DNA from: Paraburkholderia aromaticivorans
GTDB taxonomy: Bacteria > Pseudomonadota > Gammaproteobacteria > Burkholderiales > Burkholderiaceae
Reading direction: 5' to 3'
Assembly (NCBI RefSeq): GCF_002278075.1
Contig: NZ_CP022990.1
Coordinates: 1,736,001-1,800,000 of the forward strand
DNA length: 64,000 nucleotides
The translations under genes were made by a program, and so were the position numbers. Each line of letters opens with the position of its first letter. Within the stretch, counting starts at the first letter, position 1. The notes beneath the pieces were generated by a model. That model saw only the letters and a list, made by a program, of their open reading frames with translations. It ran no database searches and was not told the DNA's origin. This document shows positions 18,044-27,784 of this stretch, piece by piece.

Positions 18044-18421
18044 ATGAAATCAGCAGTCGTCCAGACGATCACATTATGTGTCGCCTCCCTCATCTCGGTT
18101 TCGGCGCTGGCACAGACCGCGGCGTCCGACGAGATAGCGTCGTCCGCCCCCGCGACTGCTTCCCAAGCGGCTCCTCAATTGAGCGCGAAGGCGCGTCGCG
18201 TGCAGAATCACGTGGTGCAGAAGAACGTCCGGCATGCTCTAACCGCATCGAAGGGACTTAACTCGTCCGGAATCTCGATTCTCGCGAAAGACGGTGTGGT
18301 TACGCTGCTCGGAAGCGCACCGGATGAAAAACAGATCGCGCGCGCCGTCACCGTTGCGCAGAGCGCCGCCGGCGTTCAACGTGTCGACAATCGGCTGAAG
18401 GTCTTCCAACCCGGCAACTAA
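18044..18421 (+). CDS. small periplasmic BON-domain protein
   Basis: A 125-residue exported protein with a signal peptide (MKSAVVQTITLCVASLISVSALAQ) and a single BON domain in the second half: VRHALTASKGLNSSGISILA, then DGVVTLLGSAPDEKQIARA and a final VQRVDNRLKV strand. BON domains bind phospholipid or surface structures and occur in osmotic-stress proteins such as OsmY. The ATG at 18044 is preferred to the longer frame from 17933 because the signal peptide and GGAG fit it. It faces away from hpnI, another envelope gene, but no functional link is shown. Confidence 0.85.
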   Translation: MKSAVVQTITLCVASLISVSALAQTAASDEIASSAPATASQAAPQLSAKARRVQNHVVQKNVRHALTASKGLNSSGISILAKDGVVTLLGSAPDEKQIARAVTVAQSAAGVQRVDNRLKVFQPGN

Positions 18422-18727
18422 GCGGACGCGGCAGCAGGCAGACCATGGCCTGGCTGTCGCCAGACGGGCAGTGCGCGGCGCGCATTGCCCGGTGTTGCTC
18501 TTTGTGCCGAAAGACATTCCGGTGAGCGAGTGCACGCTACCGGACCAAGCGGCGCACTGGAGGCCGTTGAAACAATCGCGCCGAACCGGGGATCCACCTC
18601 GAGCCGTATCCGCCAGCGAGGCGCACATTCCGGCACCGCGCCTCGCGCCCAGTCGCATTCGACCCCGACCTATGACAAAATAAGCCACGCATAACATCAA
18701 GCAGTTGCGCGCAACTGTACTGCCACC
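18422..18727. other. intergenic region upstream of AraC regulator
   Basis: 306 bp between the BON gene and the AraC-type regulator. No gene is supported. The only clear element is the perfect palindrome at 18702-18717, described separately. No terminator hairpin with a T-tract is visible after the BON stop. Confidence 0.4.
18702..18717. promoter_or_regulatory. 16-bp palindrome, probable operator
   Basis: CAGTTGCGCGCAACTG is a perfect 16-bp palindrome ending 10 bp before the regulator's TTG start. The position suits autorepression, but this is inferred from symmetry and location only. Confidence 0.4.
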
Positions 18728-19726
18728 TTGAACTCGCTTTCGGCTACCGTATCAATGTCGCTGGTCAACGGCTTTCTAGCCGGGGCAGACCCTATGGCCA
18801 TTGAGCGCCTGGCTGAGCGATCGGGAATCCCGCATGCGTTGCTGCACAGACCGGGAGCGCGCGTCACGCAGGAGCAGTTTGCAACGCTCTACCGGCTGCT
18901 GGCGGCCGAATATGACGACGAAATGCCTGGCATTTTCAGCCGCCCATTGCGCAACGGCACGCTCAAGTATCTCTGCCTCAGTCTGCTCGACGCGCCTCGG
19001 CTGGATGTGGCGATGCATCGGTTCGGCCAGTTCTTCCACCTGATTCTCGATGACTTCACCGTGAAGTCGCAACGCGATGAGTCGCTCTGCCGGATCGAAC
19101 TCGTAGCGAACGAGGCAAACAGACTTCAGAATGCGCTTGGCCAGGAGCTGCTGTTGAAACTCGTGCATGGCGTCGCGTCCTGGCTGATCGGGCAGAAAAT
19201 CCCTCTAGTCAAGGTGGAGTTCGATTTCCCTCGGCCGGCACGGGAGACAGACTACCTCTACCTGTTTCCCGGCCCAGTGCATTTCGGTTGCACCCAGACC
19301 TGCATGTCGTTCGAGTCCCGGTATCTCGACATGGCCATTCGGCAACACAAGTCCGACCTGAAGAAGTTTCTGGCGCGTGCGCCGGAAGACTGGATCTTCG
19401 TGTCGTTCGCCGAACAGATGGTATGTCACCAGGTTCGCCAATACATTGCGGGTTGCCTTCCGGCCATTCCCACTATCGGAATCGTCGCGCAGGATCTGCA
19501 CTACTCGGTGAGAACGCTGTGCCGCCGCCTTTCGATTGAAGGTACGACCTTCCAGGCGATCAAGGACGAACTGCGACGCGACATTGCGATCCAGCGCCTC
19601 ACGCGTTCGGCCGACGCGATCGGCGTCATTGCCTACGAGGTCGGCTTCGACGATCCGACCGCATTTCACCGGGCATTCCGCCACTGGACGGGCAGCACGC
19701 CTCAGGCATACCGCAAGATGATTTGA
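18728..19726 (+). CDS. AraC family transcriptional regulator (arabinose-binding-domain type)
   Basis: A 332-residue regulator with the N-terminal ligand domain of the OruR/ArgR-like AraC group (about 15-205) and a C-terminal pair of helix-turn-helix motifs (about 235-330). The second one is IGVIAYEVGFDDPTAFHRAF, and the protein ends in GSTPQAYRKMI. The TTG at 18728 is chosen because the conserved family start (TVSMSLVNGFLAGA) begins before the first ATG at 18755; neither has a good ribosome site. It converges with the acyl-CoA ligase gene, with stops nine bases apart. It may control the fatty-acid genes nearby; this is inference. Confidence 0.85.
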   Translation: MNSLSATVSMSLVNGFLAGADPMAIERLAERSGIPHALLHRPGARVTQEQFATLYRLLAAEYDDEMPGIFSRPLRNGTLKYLCLSLLDAPRLDVAMHRFGQFFHLILDDFTVKSQRDESLCRIELVANEANRLQNALGQELLLKLVHGVASWLIGQKIPLVKVEFDFPRPARETDYLYLFPGPVHFGCTQTCMSFESRYLDMAIRQHKSDLKKFLARAPEDWIFVSFAEQMVCHQVRQYIAGCLPAIPTIGIVAQDLHYSVRTLCRRLSIEGTTFQAIKDELRRDIAIQRLTRSADAIGVIAYEVGFDDPTAFHRAFRHWTGSTPQAYRKMI

Positions 19727-19735
19727 GGCAAATGG

Positions 19736-21373
19736 CTAGGCCGACGGCTTCGCCGCATCGACGAGATGCCGTGCGAATCGCTGCTTGAGAACCAGTTTCT
19801 GGAGTTTGCCGGTCGCGGTCAACGGCATCTCGGGAACGAAAACGACGTCATCCGGAATCCACCACTTGGCGACCTTGCCTTCGTAATACGCCAGCAATTG
19901 CTGCGCGCTCAATGTGCTGCCAGGACGCCGTACCGCAATCAACAGCGGACGTTCATCCCATTTCGGATGTTCGCACCCAATACAAGCCGCTGATTCGATC
20001 TCGGGATGAGACATTGCCACATGTTCGAGTTCGATCGATGAAATCCATTCGCCGCCGGATTTGATGACGTCCTTGCTTCGATCCGTGATCTGCATATAGC
20101 CGTCGGCATCGATTGTCGCCACATCACCCGTTGAGAACCAGCCGTCTTCCAGCGCTGTTTGCTCGGCACCGTAGTAGCGATCCAACACCCAGTGGCCGCG
20201 CGCCATGAGATCGCCCGCCGATCTTCCGTCCCACGGCAATTCCACTCCACCGGAGCCGACGATCTTCAGATCGATGCCGGGCACGACGCGCCCCTGTTTC
20301 GCTTCGATACACTTGCGCTCCTCCGCGGACTTCTCCTGGTAGTCATGCGACGGCGAGCACACGGTGCCAAGCGGCGACAGCTCCGTCATACCCCATGCGT
20401 GCACGGCCTTGATGCCAAGCTCGTGCAACGACGAAGCGAGTTGCGGCGGGCACGCCGATCCTCCCACGATTGCGCGCTTGAAGTGCGTGCTGTGCTTGCC
20501 CGCACGCCGCATGTAGTCGACGAGGCCTAGCCAGATAGTCGGCACGCCCGCGGAGAAGGTGACGCCTTCCTGCTCGAACAGCGTCCACAGCGACTCGCCG
20601 TCGAGCTTCGCTCCGGGGAGCACCAGCTTGGCGCCCACGAGCGGTGCCGAAAACGGCAGACCCCAGGCGTTGACGTGGAACATCGGAACCACGGGCGCAA
20701 CGGTATCCGTCGCGGACAGACACAGCGTGTCCGGCAACGCCGACCCATAGGCCATCAGGCTGAGCGAGCGGTGCGAATACAGCACGCCTTTAGGGTTGCC
20801 GGTTGTCCCGGACGTGTAGCACAGGACAGCGGCGCGCTGTTCATCGAACCGGGGCCAAACGAACTCTTCAGGCTGTCCAGCGATCAATGCCTCATAGCTC
20901 ACCAGCGGCACAGGGAATGTTGCCGGCAACGCCGACTCGTCGCACAGCATGATCCACTTTTCGACAAGCGGACATTGGTGAGCAATCTGCTCGACAAGCG
21001 GCGCGAACGACATGTCGAAACAGATGAACCGGTCTTGCGCGTGGTTGACGATATAGGCAATCTGCTCGGCGAAAAGCCGCGGATTGATGGTATGACAGAC
21101 GGCGCCAATGCCGGACACGCCGTAGTACATTTCCATATGCCGATACCCGTTCCATGCGAGCGTACCGATCCGGTCGCCTGGCTGGATGCCGTGCGCGGTC
21201 AGCGCATTCGCCAGCTGCATTGCGCGGACATGGCAGTCGCGATAGGTGTAGCGGTGGATATCGCCCTCGACGCGCCGCGACACGATCTCGACCTTGCCGG
21301 AGTGCCGCGCGGCCTGCTGGAGCAACGACGACAACAATAACGGCGCGTACATCATCTGGCCAAACAGGTCCAT
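19736..21373 (-). CDS. fatty acyl-CoA ligase (AMP-binding)
   Basis: A 545-residue ANL-superfamily ligase that should activate a medium- or long-chain fatty acid with ATP and CoA. The phosphate-binding motif YTSGTTGNPKGVLYSHRS and the C-terminal GEWISSIELEHVA motif are intact, as is the lysine in TATGKLQKLVLK. The start at 21373 (MDLFGQMMYAPLLLSS) has GGAG ten bases upstream. The longer frame to 21481 adds a low-quality leader. It is divergent from the acyl-CoA dehydrogenase gene across a 380-bp promoter region, so activation and first oxidation steps are probably co-regulated. It is closely similar in layout to the ligase at 46110. Confidence 0.9.
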   Translation of the reverse strand: MDLFGQMMYAPLLLSSLLQQAARHSGKVEIVSRRVEGDIHRYTYRDCHVRAMQLANALTAHGIQPGDRIGTLAWNGYRHMEMYYGVSGIGAVCHTINPRLFAEQIAYIVNHAQDRFICFDMSFAPLVEQIAHQCPLVEKWIMLCDESALPATFPVPLVSYEALIAGQPEEFVWPRFDEQRAAVLCYTSGTTGNPKGVLYSHRSLSLMAYGSALPDTLCLSATDTVAPVVPMFHVNAWGLPFSAPLVGAKLVLPGAKLDGESLWTLFEQEGVTFSAGVPTIWLGLVDYMRRAGKHSTHFKRAIVGGSACPPQLASSLHELGIKAVHAWGMTELSPLGTVCSPSHDYQEKSAEERKCIEAKQGRVVPGIDLKIVGSGGVELPWDGRSAGDLMARGHWVLDRYYGAEQTALEDGWFSTGDVATIDADGYMQITDRSKDVIKSGGEWISSIELEHVAMSHPEIESAACIGCEHPKWDERPLLIAVRRPGSTLSAQQLLAYYEGKVAKWWIPDDVVFVPEMPLTATGKLQKLVLKQRFARHLVDAAKPSA

Positions 21374-21753
21374 GGGCTTGTCTCCGGAAGGGTTTTCACT
21401 CGCGGTGCTTTGGAAGGTATTGAACGACCGGCCTGACAAACAACGCCAGCCAGCCGCAAGTACCGCTGAGGGCAGCGTCATGCTGCATCTTCAGTCTATT
21501 CTAGATTCACCGGCTTCCCTGGACATTAGCAAGCTTGGCCGATTCATTGACCGAATCTGCCATTTCACGCCCGGTCACGCCCGCGCTCCGGGCCGATAGA
21601 AAAACGGCAGCTTTTGTCAATGAAACGGCAGATTTCGCCATCTGGCACGGGTAGCCAAGGCAGTAGGATTAGCCATCCGAGTTGCCGCCCATGCCCGAAT
21701 TGCAGGTTTCGCGCGGGAGCCTCTCGATTGCAAACCATACCAAGGAGACGGAA
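21374..21753. other. divergent promoter region, acyl-CoA ligase / acyl-CoA dehydrogenase
   Basis: 380 bp containing promoters for both directions. The last 35 bases hold the strong ribosome site CAAGGAGACGGAA before the dehydrogenase ATG. No perfect dyad or FadR-like operator is evident by eye. No gene is supported inside. Confidence 0.4.
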
Positions 21754-23544
21754 ATGAGCTATACGGCACCCATCAAGGACATGCTGTTCGTGATGAAAGA
21801 ACTGGCCGGTCTCGAACACATCGCGACGCTGCCGGGCTTCGAAGACGCGAACCTGGACACCGCGCAGGCCGTGCTCGAAGAGTCGGCGAAACTGTGCGGC
21901 GAAGTGCTCGCGCCGCTGAACGTCGAAGGCGACCGCAATCCGAGCAGCTGGAAAGATGGCGTGGTCACCGCGACACCCGGGTTCAAGGAAGCGTTCCGCC
22001 AGTTCGGCGAAGGCGGCTGGCAGGGCGTGCAACATCCGCTCGAGTACGAAGGCCAGGGCCTGCCGAAGCTCATCGCGACGCCCTGCGTCGAAATGCTCAA
22101 CGCGTCGAACCTGTCGTTCGCGCTGTGTCCGTTGCTCACCGACGGCGCGATCGAAGCGCTGCTGACGGCCGGCACCGAAGCGCAGAAACAGACCTATGTG
22201 CCGAAGCTCATTTCCGGCGAATGGACCGGCACGATGAACCTCACCGAGCCGCAGGCCGGCTCCGATCTCGCGCTGGTGCGCACGCGCGCCGAGCCGCAGG
22301 GCGACGGTTCGTTCAAACTGTTCGGCACGAAGATTTTCATCACCTGGGGCGAGCACGACATGGCGAAGAACATCGCCCATCTCGTGCTGGCGCGCACGCC
22401 GAACGCACCGGAAGGCGTGAAGGGCATTTCGCTCTTTATCGTGCCGAAGTTTCTCGTCAATGAAGACGGCTCGCCCGGCGCGCGCAACGACGTGCATTGC
22501 GTGTCGATCGAACACAAGCTCGGCATCAAGGCGAGCCCGACCGCGGTGCTGCAATTCGGCGACCACGGCGGCGCGATCGGTCATCTGATCGGCGAAGAGA
22601 ATCGCGGCCTCGAGTACATGTTCATCATGATGAACGCGGCGCGTTTCGCGGTCGGCATGCAGGGCGTGGGCATCTCGGACCGCGCTTACCAGAAGGCGGT
22701 GGCGTACGCGAAAGACCGGGTGCAAAGCCGTCCGGTGGATGGCTCCGCGAAACAACCGGTCGCGATCATCCAGCACCCGGACGTGCGCCGCATGCTCGCG
22801 ACCATGCGCGGCCTCACCGAAGCGTCGCGCGCGCTCGCTTATGTGGCCGCGGCGCACTGCGACATCGCGCACCGTCACGCGAACGAGGCCACGCGGGCCG
22901 AACATCAGGCGATCTACGAATACCTCGTGCCGATCGTGAAGGGCTGGAGCACGGAGCTGTCGATCGATGTCACGAGCCTCGGCGTGCAGGTGCATGGCGG
23001 CATGGGTTTCATCGAAGAGACCGGCGCCGCGCAGTATTACCGCGATGCGCGCATTCTGCCGATCTACGAAGGCACGACCGCGATCCAGGCGAACGATCTG
23101 ATCGGCCGCAAGACCGTGCGCGACGGCGGCAAGGTGGCGAAGTCGCTGCTCGCCGGCGTGGCTGAAACGGTCGAGGCGCTCGGCGCGCAGCAAGGTCCGG
23201 CGTTCGAGTCGATGAAGAAGTATCTTGCGCAGGGTCATCGCTCGCTGAGTGCCGCCGTTGATTTCGTCGTTGCCAATACGAAGAGTGATCCGAACGCGGT
23301 GTTCGCCGGCAGCGTGCCGTATCTGAAGCTCGCGGGCATCGTGCTCGGCGGCTGGCAGATGGCGCGTGCGTTGCTGGTGGCGGCCGCAAAGCGCGACGAG
23401 GATCCTTCGTTCTACGGCGCGAAGATCGCGACCGCGCAGTTCTATGCGGAGCATGTGCTGACGCAGGCGTCGGCGCTGGAGGCGTCGATTGTCAGCGCGA
23501 AGGGTGGGGAGAGTGTGCTGGCGTTGTCTGAAGATCAGTTCTGA
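21754..23544 (+). CDS. acyl-CoA dehydrogenase, long (about 600-residue) type
   Basis: A 596-residue flavoprotein that oxidises an acyl-CoA to the 2-enoyl-CoA and passes electrons to ETF. It belongs to the long subgroup with an extra C-terminal domain, which includes methylmercaptopropionyl-CoA dehydrogenase (DmdC) and several fatty acyl-CoA dehydrogenases. The catalytic base is Glu439 in PIYEGTTAIQ. FAD-contact motifs MNLTEPQAGSDL and KIFITWGEHD are present. The ATG at 21754 has AAGGAGA upstream. Its stop overlaps the next start as TGATG, which joins it to the ETF-ubiquinone oxidoreductase. The substrate chain length cannot be read. Confidence 0.92.
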   Translation: MSYTAPIKDMLFVMKELAGLEHIATLPGFEDANLDTAQAVLEESAKLCGEVLAPLNVEGDRNPSSWKDGVVTATPGFKEAFRQFGEGGWQGVQHPLEYEGQGLPKLIATPCVEMLNASNLSFALCPLLTDGAIEALLTAGTEAQKQTYVPKLISGEWTGTMNLTEPQAGSDLALVRTRAEPQGDGSFKLFGTKIFITWGEHDMAKNIAHLVLARTPNAPEGVKGISLFIVPKFLVNEDGSPGARNDVHCVSIEHKLGIKASPTAVLQFGDHGGAIGHLIGEENRGLEYMFIMMNAARFAVGMQGVGISDRAYQKAVAYAKDRVQSRPVDGSAKQPVAIIQHPDVRRMLATMRGLTEASRALAYVAAAHCDIAHRHANEATRAEHQAIYEYLVPIVKGWSTELSIDVTSLGVQVHGGMGFIEETGAAQYYRDARILPIYEGTTAIQANDLIGRKTVRDGGKVAKSLLAGVAETVEALGAQQGPAFESMKKYLAQGHRSLSAAVDFVVANTKSDPNAVFAGSVPYLKLAGIVLGGWQMARALLVAAAKRDEDPSFYGAKIATAQFYAEHVLTQASALEASIVSAKGGESVLALSEDQF

Positions 23545-25235
23545 TGGGCGCCGGCAAAGCAATGACCTCAGCAGATCTCATTGAGCAGTACGGCCCGCGC
23601 GAGTCGATGGAATACGACGTCGTGATCGTCGGCGGCGGCCCGGCTGGGCTGTCCGCGGCGATTCGCCTGAAGCAGCAGGCGGCTGAAAAAGGCGCTGAAA
23701 TTGGCGTGTGCGTACTGGAAAAAGGCTCGGAGATCGGGGCACATATCCTCTCGGGCGCGGTGATGGATCCGCGCGCCATGACCGAGCTGATTCCGGACTG
23801 GAAGGAAAAAGGCGCTCCGCTGACCGTGGATGTGACCGAAGACAAATTCCTGTTCCTCACCGAAACGGGTTCGAAGAGCGTGCCGGTCTGGGCGCTGCCG
23901 GATAACTTCAGGAATCACGGCAATTACGTGATCAGTCTCGCGAACGTGACGCGCTGGCTGGGTCAGCAGGCGGAAGCACTGGGCGTCGAGATCTTCCCGG
24001 GTTTCCCGGCTGCCGAGATTCTCTATAACGACGACGGTTCGGTCAAAGGCGTCGCGACCGGCAATCTCGGCATCGGCAAGGATGGCCAGCCGACCGAGAA
24101 CTTCCAGCTCGGCATGGAACTGCACGCGAAATACACGCTCTTCTGCGAAGGCGCGCGTGGGCACCTGGGCCGTCAACTGAACGAGCGGTTCAAGCTGCGC
24201 GAAGGCGTCGATCCGCAGGTCTACGGTATCGGCATCAAGGAACTGTGGGAAATCGATCCGTCGAAGCACCAGCCCGGTCTGGTGATGCACACCGCCGGCT
24301 GGCCGCTGGAGAACGACACCTACGGCGGCTCGTTCCTGTATCACATGGATAACAACCAGGTGGTGGTGGGCTTCGTGGTCGGGCTCGGCTATACCAATCC
24401 GTATCTGTCGCCGTTCGAGGAATTCCAGCGCTACAAGACGCATCCGGCGATCCGCGCGATTCTGGAAGGCGGCAAACGCGTGTCGTACGGCGCGCGGGCG
24501 ATCACGGCGGGTGGCCTGATGTCGCTGCCGAAGCTGGTGTTCCCGGGCGGCGCACTGGTCGGCGACGATGCGGGCTTCCTGAACGCGTCGCGGATCAAGG
24601 GCTCGCATGCGGCGATCAAGACCGGCATGCTGGCCGCCGAAGCGGCGTTTGAAGCCGTGCAGGCAGGCCGCACCAGCGATGAGCTCACCGCCTATCCGGA
24701 GAGCTTCAAGACCTCGTGGCTGCACACCGAACTGCATCGCGCGCGCAACTTCAAGCAGTGGATGAGCAAGGGCCTGTACCTCGGCACGCTGATGGTCGGC
24801 ATCGAGCAGAAGCTGCTGGGCGGCAACGTGCCGTGGACGCTGCATCACCAGCACTCGGATCACGAGATGCTCAAGCCCGCGTCGCAATGCAAGCCGATCG
24901 TGTATCCGAAGCCGGATGGCAAGCTGACGTTCGACCGGCTCTCCTCGGTGTTCATCTCGAACACGAACCATGAAGAGAACCAGCCCGCTCACCTGACGCT
25001 GAAAGACCCTTCCGTGCCCGTGAACGTGAACTGGCAGACCTACGCGGGTCCTGAGTCGCGTTACTGCCCGGCAGCGGTGTATGAGTTCGTGAAGAACGAC
25101 GACGGCAGCGAACGCCTCGTGATCAACGCGCAGAACTGCGTGCACTGCAAAACCTGCGATATCAAGGACCCGACGCAGAACATCGTGTGGGTCACGCCCG
25201 AAGGCGGCGGCGGTCCGAACTATCCGAACATGTAA
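23544..25235 (+). CDS. electron-transfer flavoprotein-ubiquinone oxidoreductase
   Basis: A 563-residue inner-membrane-associated enzyme that takes electrons from reduced ETF to ubiquinone. It has an N-terminal FAD motif (VVIVGGGPAGLSAAIRL), the quinone-site region, and a C-terminal 4Fe-4S cluster with Cys508 (SRYCPAAVYEF) and C532-x2-C535-x2-C538 (CVHCKTC) followed by DPTQNI. The length is normal for bacterial ETF-QO. The TGATG overlap with the acyl-CoA dehydrogenase means the two are translated together, which fits electron flow from beta-oxidation to the respiratory chain. Confidence 0.95.
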   Translation: MGAGKAMTSADLIEQYGPRESMEYDVVIVGGGPAGLSAAIRLKQQAAEKGAEIGVCVLEKGSEIGAHILSGAVMDPRAMTELIPDWKEKGAPLTVDVTEDKFLFLTETGSKSVPVWALPDNFRNHGNYVISLANVTRWLGQQAEALGVEIFPGFPAAEILYNDDGSVKGVATGNLGIGKDGQPTENFQLGMELHAKYTLFCEGARGHLGRQLNERFKLREGVDPQVYGIGIKELWEIDPSKHQPGLVMHTAGWPLENDTYGGSFLYHMDNNQVVVGFVVGLGYTNPYLSPFEEFQRYKTHPAIRAILEGGKRVSYGARAITAGGLMSLPKLVFPGGALVGDDAGFLNASRIKGSHAAIKTGMLAAEAAFEAVQAGRTSDELTAYPESFKTSWLHTELHRARNFKQWMSKGLYLGTLMVGIEQKLLGGNVPWTLHHQHSDHEMLKPASQCKPIVYPKPDGKLTFDRLSSVFISNTNHEENQPAHLTLKDPSVPVNVNWQTYAGPESRYCPAAVYEFVKNDDGSERLVINAQNCVHCKTCDIKDPTQNIVWVTPEGGGGPNYPNM

Positions 25236-25294
25236 CTTCCTTGCGCGCGCGCTGAGGCAAGCTGCACGCGTCAAGTCGAATTCAGGAGTCTCAA

Positions 25295-26482
25295 GTGCAA
25301 AGAGAAGTTGTTGTTGTCAGCGGTGTGCGCACCGCGATTGGCAAGTTTGGCGGGAGTCTGAAGGACATTCCGCCCTCCGAACTCGGAGCGCTTGTCGTAC
25401 GTGAGGTTCTGGCGCGGGCCGAGGTTGCGGGAGATCAGGTCGGCCAGGTCATATTCGGCACGGTGATAGCGACCGAACCCAAAGATCTTTACCTGTCGCG
25501 CGTCGCCGCGATCAACGGCGGCGTCAGCGAAACGACGCCGGCATTCAACGTCAATCGTCTGTGCGGCTCGGGCTTGCAGGCTATCGTCTCCGCGGCTCAA
25601 TCCATTCTGCTCGGCGACGCCGACATCGCGATTGGCGGCGGTGCGGAAAACATGAGCCGTGCCCCGTACATTACGCCTGATGCGCGCTTTGGCGCACGAA
25701 TGGGCGACACCCGCCTGGTCGACATGATGCTCGGGGCGTTGAGCGATCCGTTCCACTCGATCCCGATGGGCGTGACGGCCGAGAACGTCGCAAAGAAGTA
25801 CGGCATTACGCGCGAACAGCAGGACGCGCTCGCAGTCGAGTCGCATCGGCGCGCCGCCCATGCGATCGCCGAAGGCCGCTTCAAGGATCAGATCCTTCCG
25901 ATTACGCGGACCGTAAAGGGCCAGCGGGTCGTCTTCGACACCGACGAGCATGTGCGTCTGCAACTCGATCCCGCTGAGCTGTCCGGCTTGCGACCCGTGT
26001 TCCAGAAGGAAGACGGCACGGTGACGGCAGGCAACGCGTCGGGCATCAACGATGCGGCGGCCGCTGTTCTGCTGATGTCGCGCGAAGCGGCGGACGCGCG
26101 TGGCTTGAAACCGCTGGCCCGGCTCGTGTCGTACGCGCATGCCGGCGTCGATCCTCTCTATATGGGTATCGGCCCGGTGCCCGCGACGCGCATCGCGCTC
26201 CAGCGCGCCGGCCTTGGCATCGGCGATCTCGACGTGATCGAGGCGAATGAGGCCTTTGCCGCGCAGGCCTGCGCCGTGACGCAGCAGCTTGAACTCGATC
26301 CGCGCAAGGTCAATCCGAATGGCTCCGGGATTTCGCTCGGCCATCCGATCGGCGCGACCGGTGCGCTGATTACCGTCAAGGCGCTATATGAACTGCAGCG
26401 TATCAACGGGCGCTTCGCGCTGGTGACGATGTGTATCGGAGGCGGCCAGGGGATTGCGGCTATATTCGAACGCTTACAATAG
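25295..26482 (+). CDS. bktB: beta-ketothiolase BktB
   Basis: A 395-residue thiolase closely resembling Cupriavidus BktB (start [20 protein letters not shown]). The active site is complete: Cys90 in NRLCGSGLQ, His350 in [10 protein letters not shown] and Cys380 in MCIGGGQG, the same numbering I recall for the Cupriavidus enzyme. BktB condenses acetyl-CoA with acetyl- or propionyl-CoA for PHA precursors and also cleaves 3-ketoacyl-CoA in degradation. The GTG start at 25295 has AGGAG upstream. It follows ETF-QO by 59 bp and precedes a 3-hydroxyacyl-CoA dehydrogenase, so degradation and PHA supply may both be served. Confidence 0.9.
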   Translation: MQREVVVVSGVRTAIGKFGGSLKDIPPSELGALVVREVLARAEVAGDQVGQVIFGTVIATEPKDLYLSRVAAINGGVSETTPAFNVNRLCGSGLQAIVSAAQSILLGDADIAIGGGAENMSRAPYITPDARFGARMGDTRLVDMMLGALSDPFHSIPMGVTAENVAKKYGITREQQDALAVESHRRAAHAIAEGRFKDQILPITRTVKGQRVVFDTDEHVRLQLDPAELSGLRPVFQKEDGTVTAGNASGINDAAAAVLLMSREAADARGLKPLARLVSYAHAGVDPLYMGIGPVPATRIALQRAGLGIGDLDVIEANEAFAAQACAVTQQLELDPRKVNPNGSGISLGHPIGATGALITVKALYELQRINGRFALVTMCIGGGQGIAAIFERLQ

Positions 26483-26516
26483 AAAAGATGTGTCGCATTG
26501 CTGACAAGGAATAGCC

Positions 26517-27368
26517 ATGACAATCAACACCGTTGGGATAATTGGTGCAGGTACGATGGGCAACGGCATCGCTCAGGTCGTTGCGGTTGCGGGATTGAAA
26601 GCGGTCATGATCGACGTCAATGAGGCGGCGCTCGCAAAGGGTCTGGCCACGTTGACGGGCAGCCTCGATCGGCTGGTCGCCAAGGGCAAGCTCGACGCGG
26701 CGGTAAAAGAAGCCGCCCTCTCGCGAATCGAGACTTCAACCGACTATCAGCGCCTCACCGCCGTCGACCTCGTGATCGAAGCCGCCACGGAAAATACCGA
26801 TCTGAAGATCCGCATCTTGCGGCAGATCGAATCGGTGGCGCGGCCGGACACGATCATCGCGTCGAACACGTCGTCGATCTCGATCACCGCGCTCGGGGCG
26901 GCGCTTACCGATGCGTCGCGCTTCATCGGCATGCACTTCTTCAATCCGGTGCCGCTCCTGCCACTCGTCGAAATCATTCGTGGCATACAGACCAGCGCGG
27001 CCACGATTGAAGCCGTACGTGAGTTGACAGTCAAGCTCGACAAATCGCCGATCAGCGTCAAGAACGCGCCGGGCTTCGTGGTGAACCGCATTCTGGTGCC
27101 GATGATCAACGAAGCGTTCTTCGTGCTCGCCGAAGGCATCGCGACGGCGGAGGAGATCGACCTCGGCATGCGCCTCGGCGCGAATCACCCGATCGGTCCT
27201 CTGGCACTGGCGGATCTGATCGGTCTCGACGTTTGCCTGTCGGTCCTCGACGTCTTCCTGAAGGACTTCGGCGATTCGAAGTACCGCGCGAGCCCGCTGC
27301 TACGCGAACTGGTGGCGGCAGGCCGTCTCGGACGCAAGGTTGGTCAGGGCGTCTATCGCTACGACTAG
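26517..27368 (+). CDS. hbd: 3-hydroxybutyryl-CoA dehydrogenase
   Basis: A 283-residue NAD(P)-dependent 3-hydroxyacyl-CoA dehydrogenase of the short Hbd/PaaH type. It has the dinucleotide motif GIIGAGTMGNGIAQ at the N-terminus, SNTSSI, the catalytic His140 in GMHFFNPVPLLPLVEII, and the C-terminal domain with NAPGFVVNRILVPMINEA. It interconverts 3-hydroxybutyryl-CoA and acetoacetyl-CoA. It sits 34 bp after bktB, so the two steps are coupled in one operon. The length is standard. Confidence 0.93.
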   Translation: MTINTVGIIGAGTMGNGIAQVVAVAGLKAVMIDVNEAALAKGLATLTGSLDRLVAKGKLDAAVKEAALSRIETSTDYQRLTAVDLVIEAATENTDLKIRILRQIESVARPDTIIASNTSSISITALGAALTDASRFIGMHFFNPVPLLPLVEIIRGIQTSAATIEAVRELTVKLDKSPISVKNAPGFVVNRILVPMINEAFFVLAEGIATAEEIDLGMRLGANHPIGPLALADLIGLDVCLSVLDVFLKDFGDSKYRASPLLRELVAAGRLGRKVGQGVYRYD

Positions 27369-27784
27369 AGCTGGCCCGGTCACTGCCGAACCAATGCGCG
27401 CCTGAGCCGTTCTGCCATGAACGGCTGCGCGCCACTCCATAACAACGTGCGCGAAACACGGTCTGGGTCCATGCCGCACAGGACGCAATCGTGGCTTTTT
27501 CGCGACACGTGGGAGGTTGCGAAATCGAGCCGATGGCCTATGGTTCGATGCCGGCACGCCGCGCCCGCGGCGTGAAACCGCCCGCAAGCCTGCTGCACGT
27601 CGCAGGCATTTTCATCAGACACAGAGTCGCGTCATTGTTCCTGATTCTGGAAGGAACCAATCCATATCATGCGATATGAGGCAAAAAACCGACCGACTAT
27701 GCTCCCGGTTACAGCCTCACCCAGCCACTCTTCAAGGGCATTCGAGGCGGTCAAATAATCAATCATACTTAGGACACCCGTCTG
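27369..27784. other. intergenic region upstream of porin
   Basis: 416 bp between hbd and the porin gene. No gene is supported. The final 60 bases are A+T-rich (around 27750-27780) and probably hold the porin promoter. The ribosome site before the ATG at 27785 is weak (AGGACACCC). No terminator with a T-tract is evident after hbd. Confidence 0.35.

Noticed and set aside
21565..23562. A 665-residue open frame on the minus strand, rich in Arg and His
   Set aside because: It lies exactly antisense to the acyl-CoA dehydrogenase gene, has no ribosome site, and its composition is that of a GC-rich shadow frame.
23568..25274. A 568-residue open frame on the minus strand
   Set aside because: It is antisense to ETF-QO, with the same Arg/His/Ala composition typical of a shadow frame.
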